From Macrotrachela quadricornifera (lineage: Eukaryota; Rotifera; Eurotatoria; Philodinida; Philodinidae): a stretch of DNA of 64,000 nt. The stretch is from contig JAJEKB010020870.1 in the NCBI GenBank assembly GCA_022393335.1, forward strand, positions 448,349 through 512,348, in the 5' to 3' direction. Positions 11,455-23,196 of this stretch are shown here, piece by piece (position 1 is the stretch's first letter; each line of letters begins with the position of its first letter). Made by a program: the position numbers and the translations under genes. The notes beneath the pieces were generated by a model. The model was not told the origin of the DNA and ran no database searches. It saw only the letters and a program-made list of their open reading frames with translations.

Positions 11455-11726
11455 ACACGGATGATGTAAACCGAATCCCTTACGAACAAGTGATATATAT
11501 ATATATAGCAGTGAGTGTTGAATGAAAGGAGAGCAAGTAGCTTCGCAATAAAACTTGAGTGTGAAGAAAAGAACAGTGTTGAAATAAAAGTCCTCACTAC
11601 AAGTAACGAAAGTAGATTTGTACGATAACAACGGTGAACAAGCTCTACAGCGATTTACTCAAACAACGACCACGTCTCATTATCAATCAACAACCTCGTA
11701 CACCTTCTATTTTTTGTTACACTAGT

Positions 11727-11900
11727 GAAACCCGGTCCCCAACAATTCTGATTGGTCCGAAACCTAGGGTAAAAAAAAATGGTTTAGTAAGACCCGGTCT
11801 CCAACAATTCTGATTGGTCCGAAACCTAGGATAAAAAGAACATGGTTTGGCGAAATCCAGTCACCAGCATGTCTGAGTAGCTCGAAACCTGGAGTCAAAA
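11727..11900 (+). repeat. Tandem repeat, three units of about 64 bp (GATTGGTCCGAAACCTAGG)
   Basis: Units have ACCCGGTC, CAACAATTCTGATTGG, then TCCGAAACCTAGG and an A-run. The first two are nearly identical; the third (about 11845-11900) is diverged. Directly right of the solo LTR, so the LTR landed inside a repeat cluster. Confidence 0.65.
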
Positions 11901-12005
11901 AAACATTTTTCGTAGAAAAATAATTTTTGGGGCAAAAAAAAACTTGTGTTCTTTTAACCTTTGACCTTCCGCGTATGACTCAATAATGTTCTTTTGACCC
12001 GCGAC

Positions 12006-12093
12006 TAATGGATGTTTTTTTGACCTGCGACATACACACAGACAAACGCATTTTAGTTTTTTTCATATCACCCTCCCTTCAGTCGAGGGAATA
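12006..12093 (+). repeat. Dispersed repeat terminus, copy 5 (best preserved)
   Basis: GATGTTTTTTTGACCTGCGAC, shown here as GTTTTTTTGACCTGCGAC, followed by ACACACAGACAAACGC, a T-run, then CCCTTCAGTCGAGGGAATAA. It contains the CCCT...AGGG hairpin. Confidence 0.55.
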
Positions 12094-12246
12094 AAATAAC
12101 TCACGTACAAATAATAATGATATAATGTCTTGATGATGATAATATCGAAACCTTGCAAATTTATTTAATAGGGTTTATTTTAAAAAAATGTTTGTTGTTT
12201 TGTTTCAAAAAGATAAATCTAAATGATTAAAATAATAAAAAGAAGG

Positions 12247-13324
12247 CTAATTGTTTTTTGTTTTGTTGTCTCCAGTTATTTGTACAAGAACATTATTTAA
12301 TTTCTTTATAATTTCCATTCGTGATTTAATATCTCTAAAATAAAAAGAAAAAATTAATTTAGAAGAAAATAAAGAATAATCCAATACTTTTTCTCATAAT
12401 CGATGTAAAAGTTTAATTTAAATGATATATTTTTTAGAACGACCAGGTATTTCACCAATTGTCTAATAATAAATAAATTTAAGGAGAAAAAATCTTTTAT
12501 AAATATATTTAATTTACTTTGAAGTATACAATAAACTCTTTATTATTATCTGGTAATAACACACTTATCATTCTGTCATTGTTTTTATTCAAATATATTA
12601 TTGGATTTCGATTATTTTTATTTTTAAAACGATCTGCTTATGAAGATTGCTATTTGAATAAATAATTAATTTACTTATTATTAAAATACAAATAATTCTG
12701 TTTACTTTATTATCGATTAATAAAACGAAAATTTGACTATCCAAATATCAAAAAACAAATAATAATAAACCCAGGTCGAAACAGCCAGATCGTAAACGAT
12801 CGTACACAGAGAAATATGATCGTAATACTGAGACAGGTAATACGGCGAAATACGGTGGTATACAATGGTATCGTGAACTTAGCATCAAGGCGGGGCGACC
12901 GTCACGAATCGCCTCCCTTCCACCGTCCGCATCCGCACGCACAGTTCACATCTCTGGCATACAAATCATTTTTTAAAATATAGAGTTATGGTACTCATGA
13001 TCCAAAATAAATAAAAAGACAAGCAGTTTATTTTACTTTCATTTTATTAACTCACAATTGATGTAATAACCAAAAATGTGAATAATGTAGATATTGAAAT
13101 TGATGATTAAGTTGTTGTATATCAATATTCACCTCCTTAAGTTCCTTAGATATATCCATCATTAATTGCTGATTAAATGATTGAGATCTGGGTGATGATG
13201 TGTTCGATATGCTGTTAGTTCTACGTGTATCTTGATTACTTATTACTCCTATATCTAGATCATACACAGGTACATTTAATAGAACTTGATTAACATTGTC
13301 GTCAATTAAACCATTACCATCCAT
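12247..13324 (-). CDS. Small hypothetical protein, two exons, 118 aa
   Basis: Exon 1 is 13324-13056 and opens with MDGNGLIDDNVNQVL. It ends at a consensus donor CAATT|GTGAGT. Exon 2 is 12334-12247, after the acceptor TTATTTTAG. Joining them keeps frame (TT+A) and gives a C-terminus containing DIKSRMEIIKKLNNVLVQIT and a TAG stop. The total of 357 bp is divisible by three. The second half is predicted helical or coiled-coil-like (heptad-like KELKEVNIDIQQLNHQF); the first half is Ser/Asn-rich. I do not recognise the family. The 721-bp intron is far longer than the local norm and holds a GC-richer block (about 12770-12950) that may be an insertion. If the splice is not used, the unspliced frame gives a 90-aa product. 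Confidence 0.5.
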
Positions 13325-13734
13325 TTTCTATATGCCAAAAAAGATAAGCTATTCTTTATTAGTTTTAATTATGATAGAATAGAAATAAATAAAGGTAAAA
13401 GAAAAAAATTGCCTTTTAAAGCGATACTTGTCCTTTGTTCAATATGGTATAATTGTGAATTAAAAAGCAAAAGAGGTCGCGTTGTAATTTGTTTATTTAT
13501 TGTTATCTCATAATAAAATCTATGATATGATATATATATTTCTATAACTGTAGATGTTGATTAAATCCACTCGTCCTTTTGTTCAAATCCAGTTCGACAA
13601 ATAAATTCTCTAAAACAGGTTGATTCTGTTAATGATTTCGAGGCACGTGACAAGAAATTAATTCTTCGCATGCATTCCCATCCAAATAACTCCACTCCTA
13701 ACTTCTTAGAATACATAAGACGTATAATTGTTTG

Positions 13735-14060
13735 CATCAACTTATTATACGAAGTTTAAAATGATCAAAACATTTTTCATTTAGTTCTAAAGAGATATCA
13801 ATTAAATTAGATGATATTGTTGATATTTCATTTGCCATATCTTTAGATATTAGTTGAAGATTCCATTTCAAACGACAAAATCGAGGTGTATGTGGTAGAA
13901 AAACATATAATTGATTTGGAGTCCATATTTTATCGATATTCAGATGCTCAAGACTTTGAGATCCTTCAATTATTATTGGCCATGGAATTTATTTACCTTA
14001 TGGTTTAAATGATAGTTTACAATATTTCAATGTTAAGAGAGCAAATATCAATCGATATAT
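13735..14060 (-). pseudogene. F-box/LRR-like family pseudogene fragment
   Basis: Read on the minus strand, the sequence encodes LLTLKYCKLSFKP, a stop, GK, a second stop, IPWPIIIEGSQSLEHLNIDK and further on LPHTPRFCRLKW and SLELNEKCFDHFKL. The order and spacing match the bdelloid F-box/LRR-like family also seen at 1-839. The two in-frame stops (near 14005 and 13996) and lack of either terminus mark it as a dead fragment. Confidence 0.65.
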
Positions 14061-14088
14061 ATAGTTTTATTTAGGTTTTCCATTAGAC

Positions 14089-14928
14089 TAGTGGCGTAAC
14101 CATACTGGGGCGAGCTGGAACTCAGCCCCATCACCCTTATTTTAAAGTTAATTATTTATTGGTCATTCATCAATATCAGTCTGTATACAACTGCAGCCTT
14201 TTTCTATGATTCTAATGTTATGCTTGAAAGTTAATCCCCATCAATCCCGACACATAAATTAGTGAGTGACTAACAGTAATGGCAGAGTATGGCATTCTCC
14301 AGTATTAGAAACTTTTTAATATTATACCCATTTAAAAAATCAAAAAGTAAAGATACAGCAAGAATCTGTCGACTCTTTTCCGAAAAATACTAGATCAAAT
14401 GAAGCTTTCCTTAAAGAAGCTGTAAAGTAAAGTCAAATTTTTTTTTGCTTTCCAGAATAATAACAATTCTTTATTCATAACGGACTATAAACTTTGCTAG
14501 TCAGTTTTTTGGAATAAGTTATTCAGTATAACGATCAAATTTTTAAACAATCGCCCATGCTTGGTTACCTTCGGCGACGAAAACACTTAATTAATAGACT
14601 AAAGTATATTCGATGATGGTTTCAATTTTTTCAACCGTTGATTTGAAAGGAGAATCTTTCTCGTCTTACTCTTGTTTGAGTCTCTCTTCTTTTATAAATC
14701 TGTAACTTTTATACGGTACTGTGCGCGCAGATTTTTTTTGCATAGAAAAAATATCCAATCAGCAACCAAAAATCTGCTTGTTTTTAAAAACACTGCTTCT
14801 AAGAAAAAAAAAACTTATGTCCCTATCTATCCGCATCCTTGAAGAGCCATGCCACCGATGGTGACTACAAAATCCTAGACATAGTCTGGGGCGGATCCCC
14901 ATCACCCTTAAATTTCTGGTTATACCGT
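14089..14928. mobile_element. Possible non-autonomous DNA transposon (GGCGTAACCA-type ends)
   Basis: The left edge reads CTAGTGGCGTAACCATAC. Read in reverse complement, the right edge gives TAACGGTATAACCAG, a loosely similar terminus. CCCCATCACCCTTA occurs near both ends, in the same orientation. No coding capacity is visible. The terminus resembles ends seen in many non-autonomous eukaryotic elements, but the arms are too diverged to assign a superfamily. Confidence 0.35.
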
Positions 14929-14929
14929 T

Positions 14930-16468
14930 ACGTTTAGTATGGAACTTTTATGGAAAAGAGAAGCAGTATTGCTCTCTCTCTAATAAGACGTTAATGTTCG
15001 CCTTATAACTTCCTGATATTAGGGCTAAACTAGCTCTTATTGATTCTTAAGATTAGTGTTCACAGAGTTCTATTTGCAATAAAAATATGAGCCCAACAAG
15101 TTATGGTTTAGATAGTTTTCACCGATAGAGGGATTTTTTGCGACTACTATATATGTCTCTATGAAAAAAAATACTCCTTCATATGTTTTATAAAATTTAC
15201 TATTTTCAATTTAAGATACCATTGCCGTTTTAGAATTTATTGTATCTTTCTTTTTCCTTACTTAATAAAACTATTAAAAAAGATTTTCGATTATAATTTT
15301 CACAGTTGAATGAAATGAAAATTGATCAAACAGTTAATCATTTTTCTATGCGATAAAGTATGAATATAGCAAGCGTACAAAAGTCACAGTCACGTTTATA
15401 ATGCACTGCTTAGTGTGATGAACAAAACAACCGTGAAAATATTTGAGCACTTAATATTTTTTAAATTATTTCAATTATATAGACGATATCGGCAAAGATT
15501 AGTTTAATGAATGTAGAACTCATGTCTATTTATTTTGTTACTGTTTTCGAATATAAATAAATATAATATACAGGTTTATGTGATGTAATAATTTTGCTTT
15601 TAGCTAATCGAACTTTATTATGTCAAATGATTCAAATAATGATATACTAAATGAAATCATCAAAAAATCAGATGTAGAATATTTTTTATATATGTGCAAA
15701 CTTTTTAATAGTCGAGAATAATATTTTTTTACTTAATCAGTAATTGATAACAAGATGGTACAGTCTCGTTCGTATATCTCAAATACAGACTACCAGATAC
15801 ATACACTGTGGGAGTTACCATTTTTCTTCTTGTTTATATTTCTGCAAGAGATTTTTTATACGAAAACGTGTCTGAACTGCATTACGTTTCCATTTAAATC
15901 ATAGCAGTCAAAGACGTTTAGAAATAAAATCATGCCAAGACACATTTGAACAGTTTTTATTAATCGTGTGAAAACGCCGCTTCATTTAAAATCGCATCTG
16001 AATACAATCCATATAAAGCTATATTTAGACGCGACACATATTGGCTTCTAAGTGCATCCAGACACGATTCAAAATTTCTTATCAATGTTTGATAATACCA
16101 TAGGCCATTTTCGAACATTTTATTAGTTCTTATTACATGCATTCCAAGAAGTTATCGATCATCATTTGGTAGATCATAAATAATAATGCTGCGCACTGTA
16201 GGCGTCAAATTTCACTGGCAACAAAGCATATTTACTTAATTTATATAATACATGTAAAACAAGTGCAACAAAATTATCGTACAATTGCAAAATCTTCGAA
16301 ATGAAAACAATTTGAACATGCATATTTTAAAAACGAATAGACAATATATAAACAAACAAATAATATATTCTCCATTACAAAAATTTGGAGATATTATGAT
16401 AAAACTTCACTGATTTTCACTCGGTTTACAGGTAAGCAAAGATAACAAAAAAAAATGAGCAAACTATT
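14930..16468. other. Gene-less stretch
   Basis: Short open frames (plus 15618-15722, minus 15960-16142) show no domain and no splice support. Otherwise AT-rich sequence. Confidence 0.4.
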
Positions 16469-19400
16469 TCATGAATGTTTTAGTAAATTATCTTCATAAA
16501 ATTTCAATGTAAATATTTGTCCAGAATATTTATGATATAAATAATCACCAAGTTCTTCAATCATTTCTTGCTAAAATAAAATAATGAAAAAATATCATTA
16601 ATTTAAAAATATAAACGATATTCTAAAATAACTGAGAATATAATAGACAATATTTCTCTCGTAGAAAACTAGAATTTTTATCACATATATACCTAACTAT
16701 TAAGAAAAAGTAAGAGAAATATTATGAACAATTTGTTCTATATTTACTGACCCTCATTTGTGTTTCGCTAACATTTTCTACTAGTTTTAAAACACGTCGT
16801 AGTTTATCTGGACTAATTTCTTGGAGACATTCTCTAAAAAAAAGTAAAATTATACATATGTATTTCTTTTCTAATTCAAAATTTACTTTCGTACTGCTTG
16901 ACAACGTTGCTGAAGATAATTTGTTTCATGTAATGAACCAGCTATTGTTCGATCACTTAATGACCACATATCATTTTGAGAATATCCATTTTCGATTATT
17001 GTTTTATCACTATCATTACTACTATCTGTTAATTCATTTGAATCAAGTATATTTGTTGGTAGTAATTTTAATGTAGCGGTTAACATATAAACAAAATCAT
17101 TCATATCTTTCTCTCTAGAATTTGTTAAATATAATAAAGTTAAATTTTTTTTTTTATTTTTACCCTTCTCTTTTATTTTCGATTTCTGCTATTAGATTGT
17201 CTTGTGATATTGATCGGAATAACTCATTCTTATCTTTATTTGTTGTTGTTGTTGTGGTTTGGTTTGGTGATCCATTTGGCGTTGAATAATCAGTTAATGA
17301 TGATTGTATTTTATCTCGACGACGTTGACGTGCACTTGATGCTGTTCCCTAAAAAAGAATCATTTATGATTAAATGATTAGAATTAGTTGAATATTGACC
17401 TCATTTAAATCACATGATTTTGTTATTCGTGAATGGGATGAAGATCGAGATGAAATTATATTAGATTCAACTGAACCTGGTCTTGCTTGTCTTTGTGGTG
17501 ATTCAACAACCTGATAAAGCAAATTGAAAGGGTTTAAGTTTAATAATACTTTACACAATTTGTATATTATTATGTTGAAAATAGGACAGACAGATAGAGG
17601 ATCTTTTGTCATTAAAGTTTGAAGAACCTGGTTTTTAGTTGATGAAATGCTAATTATTAATCTATAACAGTTTAGTGATTGTATAGGATAGCACTGACAT
17701 CTCAATCCATCAATTGGTATTGTTAATGTGCATCTCTAGTGGAAGATTTTTTCTACCTGTTTCATTTCAATAGATTCTATTGCATGAACAAGATTGCGAT
17801 GCTCAATCTTGGTACATATTTTAATGGGTATTTTCTTTCAGTGACCACAAGAAACATTTCTATCTATTAAAATTTGTGAGATAAAAATGTTTTGTTTTTA
17901 AGTATTTGTCACAGATTGTATCTCATAAAAGAAAGAATCTATATTTACAATGACTGGTTGAGAAACATTATCATTTGATAATCGAGTAGGTGATGTATCC
18001 TGTTCATCAGATGATGATAGGTGTTGATATTGTTGCACATGATTATTTAATTGATGACTACGTCTTCGCCGTTGTAATGTATCATTTAGACTAAGTTTTG
18101 ATAAAAATTTTAAATCTTTGTCTTGATCATTACTTGATAATGGACTACTTCGACGTCCTTGAAGACGACGACGAACTCTTGAATCATTTGCTATTAAATC
18201 ATTTGATTGTGTAGGTTCAGTAAGTGGTGCAGAACGATGAATATCAGTTGATGACGATGGTCGAGAACGTGAAGGTGGTAATCCTGCATAAGAAGGAAGA
18301 ACTGGTGTATGATTGTTATTAGATAAACGATTTCTTGATGGTGAAAGATTAGAAGCACTGACTGGACGAGATGGTGAAGATGAAGATGATTTAGGAGGAG
18401 TATTAGCGATACGTTGAGAATTTGAATTATTTTGATTTTGAAATCTATTTAATAAATGTATATTGATTAAATAGAATTTTGTTTTATTTTATTCTCACTT
18501 ATTTTGTGTTTTTTCTAATAATCTTAAAATATGTTGTTTAATATAAGAATTTTGTAAAATTGTTTTTGCTGTTGGACGATCATCTGGAATTTTTTTTAAC
18601 ATTGATGTAATAATATCTATTAATGGTTCACTATATCTTTTCGATATTTGTGGTGTCTAAATTGAATAGAAAAATGTTTACTCGAAAACTTAAATTTAAA
18701 TTAAACCTGTTCAGCAATTATTTTAATAACAAGTGAATTCATATCTTTAGCATTAAATGCATGTTCAAGTGTGGTCATTTCATAAACACAACATCCAAGT
18801 GACCATATATCAGACTAAAATATAATATAATAAAATAAAAACATTTCTTTTTCTTGATTAATTATAGAACTTTTTGTCCATATGGTTTTTGTGAAAATAT
18901 TTCTGGACTCATATAATATGGTGTACCAACAATAGTGGTTGCAAAATCATTTACGGATTTCAATGCTCTTGCAATACCTAAATCTCCAACTTTAACAATT
19001 TCATTTCTTGTTAAAAAAATATTTTGAGTTTTTAAATCTCGATGAAGAATATTTTTATCATGAATATACTAAAATAAAATATTTCTATATCGAAAAAAAA
19101 ATTCATTTAAAGATAAATTTTTATTTACTTGTAATGCCATACATATTTGTATGAACCATTCAACAATTTGATTTTCTGTTAAAGATTCTTTTTTAGATTT
19201 TTTTTCTTTTAATTTTGTATATAAATCTCCACCTTCACAATATGCCATAACTATATTAAGAAAACCATCATTTGAACGAAATGATTCAGTATAAGCAACA
19301 ATATTTGGATGTTTTAATGTTGATAATAATTTAGCTTCACGTTCAGCACTTTCAATATCATTTTGTGTTGTATTATTTGATGATTGACGAAGATCTAATC

Positions 19401-19575
19401 GTTTAAGAACATATTGTTTTGTATGTGCTTTTATTGATGAAGAATTATTTGGTAAAACAAGATAAACTTCACCATAACTGCCTTTACCAATTTTTTTTAA
19501 AAATTTATATTTATCATTAACATCAATTTCATTTATATGTAATGCTGGTTCAGATGAATTATGTTTTCTTATCAT
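16469..19575 (-). CDS. NEK4: NEK4-like NIMA-related Ser/Thr protein kinase, 10 exons, 704 aa
   Basis: Exons: 19575-19129, 19068-18871, 18814-18707, 18656-18499, 18444-17949, 17510-17400, 17348-17164, 17114-16887, 16833-16752, 16570-16469 (2115 bp, in frame). The kinase domain is at about residues 23-285: glycine loop GKGSYGEV (30-37), Lys58 in YVLKRLD, catalytic HRDLKTQN (about 158-165), DLG in place of DFG (178-180, typical of NEKs) and GTPYYMSPE. The segments [16 protein letters not shown] and CCVYEM...[12 protein letters not shown] closely match animal NEK4. The tail is a long Ser/Arg/Asn-rich linker (about 300-500) and a short helical C-terminus. NEK4 acts in cilia, microtubule control and the DNA-damage response. 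The start was chosen because it is the first Met before the domain. The 438-bp intron 5 is the only long one. Confidence 0.85.
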
Positions 19576-20064
19576 TATTTTAGATTTGATACAGTAAAAT
19601 AAAATAAGAAAAAAAAAGAAAATTATTCAAAGGCTTTTATGTCATGTTGATAAGACGCAGGTAAAAATCGTTTATTATGTTCGAGATTTTTTGTTGTCGT
19701 GGTTACTGAGTCAAAATGATTCATAAAACAGAATCAATGCAGGAAGAGCAAAAAAAGAATATGATTAATGAATTGAGAATTGCCTTAGGATATTAAACTA
19801 AATAGGATATCTTATGAAGCAATATTTTGAATAGAAAATGTATAGATGTCGGAGGTTACTAACAGTTTTAATATATGTGAAAAACTCCAGAAAAGTAGTG
19901 GAGAATAATGAGTAAATAATCTAGATCATTCAAGTCATTTAATCATCTACAAAAAAAAGTCCTAAAGTTGTTTAAATTTTACATTGCTATTTTCTGTTAT
20001 GTTCAACAATAATAAGCACGCATCGACAAGAATCAATTATATATTTTGACATTGAGTATAACAA

Positions 20065-20136
20065 GCGTTGGTGGTGTAACGGTTAGCATGGTTGCCTTCC
20101 AAGCAGCCGACCCGGGTTCGACTCCCGGCCAACGCA
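20065..20136 (+). tRNA. tRNA-Gly (anticodon TCC)
   Basis: The 72-nt cloverleaf has acceptor stem GCGTTGG/CCAACGC, D-arm with GGTGTAACGGTTAGC, anticodon loop CTTCCAA (TCC) and T-arm CCGGGTTCGACTCCCGG. The discriminator base is A, with no intron. A T-run (TTCTTTTTTTT from 20141) is a good Pol III terminator. GTGGTGTAACGG and GGTTCGACTCC fit the A and B box promoters. It lies 72 bp from the stop codon of CCDC113 on the opposite strand. Confidence 0.97.
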
Positions 20137-20139
20137 CTG

Positions 20140-20150
20140 TTCTTTTTTTT
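20140..20150 (+). terminator. Pol III T-run terminator of tRNA-Gly
   Basis: TTCTTTTTTTT directly 3' of the tRNA. Confidence 0.8.
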
Positions 20151-20208
20151 GTGTTTGTTATCCTTATTTTATTCATTTTTACTTTTATACAGAAAAATAA
20201 AAAAAAAT

Positions 20209-21694
20209 CTATCGTGCTTGAAGTTCATTATTCCAATTAGTAGCATTGTTTTGATATTGAGCAGTACGTTGAAGTGTCTGCCATTGTTGTTTCGATTGTT
20301 GTAGAGCCATCTAAAAACCATTTTTTTAAGTAAATTTATTTATCAAAAAAAAATATTACTTACAGAAGCAATTTCAACTTTTCTTTCCCAAACTTCACAA
20401 TCACGTTCAAGATTATAAAGTAATGCTTTCTTTTTAACATATTCTAATACTTCTGGTACTTGATAGTTTTCTGTTTGTTCAGCAAGATTATTATGTATTT
20501 TAGCAGCACGTGATTGTTCATAATTAGCATTAATCATTTCTTGTTCAGCATGATCATATAAATTACTTTGTTTATCAATACGTTGTTGAATATCAGCAAG
20601 ATCTTTAATTTGTCTTTGTAAATCATCTTTATAACGATTAATTGATTGTGTAGCTTTACCAACTTGTCTTTTAAGTAAAATAAGTTCAATATTTTTTTCA
20701 TCAATTTTATCTAAATATTGTTTATTTTCAATTTTTAATTGATTAAAATCAACTTCATGTAATGTTTCGCCCATTTCTTCTTTTTGTCTTAATTGAGTTT
20801 CTAAACGTGTTATTTGTCGTTTTAAACCTGATGAACGATCACGTAATTTATTTATTAATGATTCACGTGTTTTAATACGTTCATTAAAATATCGTTCAAT
20901 TTTTTCACCAATTAATTTATGTGTACGTTTATCAATTGATGTATCTTTTGTTTTAAGAAAATCTGTTATAGCTAATTCAAAATCTAACAATTCCATATCA
21001 ATCCATTCAACATCAGACTAAAAGAAAAAGTTTCTTTTTTTGTTCATTTCATAGAAGAATATAAAACCTCAAGTTGATCAATTCGTTTTTCATTTGTTGT
21101 TTCACAACGATTTTTTTCATTTTTTGCTTGTTCATATTCCGATATAACAATATCAAGTTTTTGTTCAAGTGTTAATTGTATACGAAAATCACCTTGAGTA
21201 CTTCGTGATTTTGATCGTTTACGTGCTAAACGATCAATTCGACTTGTACCACCTATAGCTGATAAATCTTGAGCTGAACCAGTTGGTGTTGTTGTTTGAG
21301 AAGCATTTACTGCTGCTACTGATGTAGTAGCAACTATTGGTTCAGATTTTTTTCGATCCAAATTTGTATCGAAAAGTTTATTTTCTAATGTTAATTCGTG
21401 TATTTCACGCCTAAATTACATATAAATATGTTCTTTTTTGATATCAAAATATGATTTATTTCTATTAATGAGTATAGCAGAGCAGCAAAGTTAATCACTT
21501 ACAATGAATTCTCGTGTTCTAAAGTATTCTATCTTATCAAGTCAAAATAATTAGGATCTATAGTAAATAAAATATATTTACGTGATTTTTTCTAATCGTT
21601 GTTGAAGTTCAAAATCATCACTATCATCACCTGTAATACCAACAGGATGTTCAGCTGATGATGAACCGCTAAAACTTGATCTTGCTTCGGCCAT
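20209..21694 (-). CDS. CCDC113: Coiled-coil domain protein 113 (CFAP263), ciliary, 4 exons, 403 aa
   Basis: Exons: 21694-21582, 21410-21068, 21017-20364, 20310-20209 (1212 bp, in frame, all GT-AG). The first about 115 residues are acidic and then Thr/Ser-rich linker. From about residue 120 the protein is continuous coiled coil. KEEMGETLHEVDFNQLKIEN and YLDKIDEKNIEL match the conserved core shared by CCDC113 and its partner CCDC96, and the C-terminal region with VPEVLEYVKKKA and WERKVEIAS is CCDC113-like. Length is close to the human protein (about 377 aa). The protein forms a complex with CCDC96 on axonemal doublets and works in ciliary beating and ciliogenesis (known from other species). It lies beside NEK4 on the same strand, with the tRNA gene between them on the opposite strand. 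Confidence 0.85.
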
Positions 21695-22265
21695 TATCAG
21701 TTTTTTTTTGTCTTGGAATCAATCAAAATTTGATTTAAAAAACAAGAGTAGTCAATCAAGTCATTCACACATAAGTGTTACTATCGGTGATAGCCTCTTC
21801 TCAAAAATAACTGTTTCAAAGAATGAAAAGATGTCGTCATGTGGCATATGATAGAAAACAAAATATTAGAGTATGCTTTCTTTATAATTCATCTTAAATA
21901 TCAATAATTAGATTAATAAACTTATGTGGCATTAGAGTTTGTCAATAAAAAAAATTGATCGTAGGATCAACAATTCCTTAAACTAAAAATTGGCATTACG
22001 TGGTACAAAAATAATTTTGAATATAAGCTTAAAATGTATAATCAAACTGAATTATTATAAATAGGTTTTCTATCATTCATTCTCTGACTATTTTATCATA
22101 AGAGTTAACAAGGTGAATGTTCATGGCCACCGATCTCTAAAAAAAATATTGACTAATTTAATTTAATAATAAAATCTCCCTTGAACATGAGGGTAGCTTC
22201 GATTTTTTTTTAGCGAACATTCGCGCACTCACTTGCGTCTAAGCAGCTCACGAACATGTCTTATA
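21695..22265. other. Intergenic, AT-rich; upstream region of CCDC113
   Basis: No feature beyond the presumed 5' flank of CCDC113. Confidence 0.4.
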
Positions 22266-22420
22266 CAACTCTATGAGTTCTATCCAACGGTATACTCAGA
22301 TCTTCGATAGTTCAAAATATGATGGTTAGATTTTCTCTAGAGCCAACCATCAGCCTCAATACTATACTTTGAACTATTGAAGATCTAAATATGCCATTGG
22401 ATAGAGCTCATCAAGGTGCA
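22266..22420. repeat. Inverted repeat (about 57-bp arms)
   Basis: The left arm (about 22268-22325) contains TGAGTTCTATCCAACGG and AGATCTTCGATAGTTCAAA. The right arm (about 22360-22418) carries the reverse complement TTTGAACTATTGAAGATCT and CCATTGGATAGAGCTCAT. Arms differ at only a few positions. A more diverged third copy of the right arm follows at 22480-22535 (TACTTTGGGCTATAGAA and GTGTAGAGCCTGTCGAG). Confidence 0.65.
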
Positions 22421-22657
22421 TCGGACACAATAAAGTAAGTGAATATGATGCCAGAATTTCATTAAGAAAATATTCTGAGCCATACTTTGGGCTATAGAAA
22501 ATCCCATTGTACTAATGTGTAGAGCCTGTCGAGTTGTATAATATACAGGTGAGTGTGGTTCTTAATGACAATCAACTTCCGATGTCAACCGGTGTTAGAT
22601 AAAATGGTTCATTTATTGCTATTTCAACTTGATTGATTGTCCGTTTTGATGCAGTTC

Positions 22658-22762
22658 TATTGTAAGGATAAAACCTACTATTGTCCAGAGCATATATGAG
22701 AGGACCCTATATAACTGTAGATGGACCCGAACAATACCATATTTTATCCTTACACTAGTAGA
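22658..22762. repeat. Short fold-back (TGTAAGGATAAAA arms)
   Basis: TGTAAGGATAAAACCTACTA on the left faces ATATTTTATCCTTACACTAG, shown by its core TTTTATCCTTACA, on the right, with ATTGT/ACAAT also paired. About 100 bp in total. Confidence 0.55.
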
Positions 22763-23196
22763 AAAACGCTATTATTAATTAGATTATTTTGTGGAGAAAT
22801 AATCGTCCACCACAGACTTGTCCTAGAAAAGATGCTGGTTGTGCTAGATCGAGCAATATAATAAAACGAAAGATGTCAGTATATATCATTCACGCAACCT
22901 TTCCTTGTTATTTTTCATGATACTTCAATCTATTTTGTTCACTAAAATTTTTTAATATAAAAAATTCAAATAAAAATGATTAAATTAATATTTGTTAAGA
23001 GTGGCTAATCAGCCTCACCATTTCTTTATTTGTTCTGATGACTCACCAATGAATTTATTTCAATTTAACTACCATCTATCTTTTTCATTACTTATTTTTT
23101 TTTTTTGTTTACAGATTTCTTATCACATTAATTTTTAGTTATGAATTTTCTAAATAATTTTTATACATTTTAGATTAGGAACGAGACCATTTAAAC

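Larger units (their letters stand above)
10817..11721 (+). mobile_element. Solo LTR of an LTR retrotransposon
   Basis: The element starts TGCGCTGATAATC and ends TTTTTTGTTACA, giving the canonical TG...CA termini. It is flanked on both sides by the 5-bp direct repeat CTAGT (10812-10816 and 11722-11726). It contains a TATA-like run (about 11491-11507) followed by AATAAA at 11547-11552, as expected for U3/R. Upstream of the TATA run is an 88-bp tandem repeat. No internal gag-pol sequence or second LTR is present, so it most likely arose by LTR-LTR recombination. Length is 905 bp, or about 640 bp without the inserted MITE. Orientation (plus) is inferred from the TATA/AATAAA order. Confidence 0.75.

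Noticed and set aside
12748..12942. 64-codon minus-strand frame in GC-richer block
   Set aside because: Lies in the long intron of the small two-exon gene; no family resemblance and no splice support.
20046..20304. Open frames across the tRNA gene
   Set aside because: They are translations of the tRNA and its T-rich terminator.
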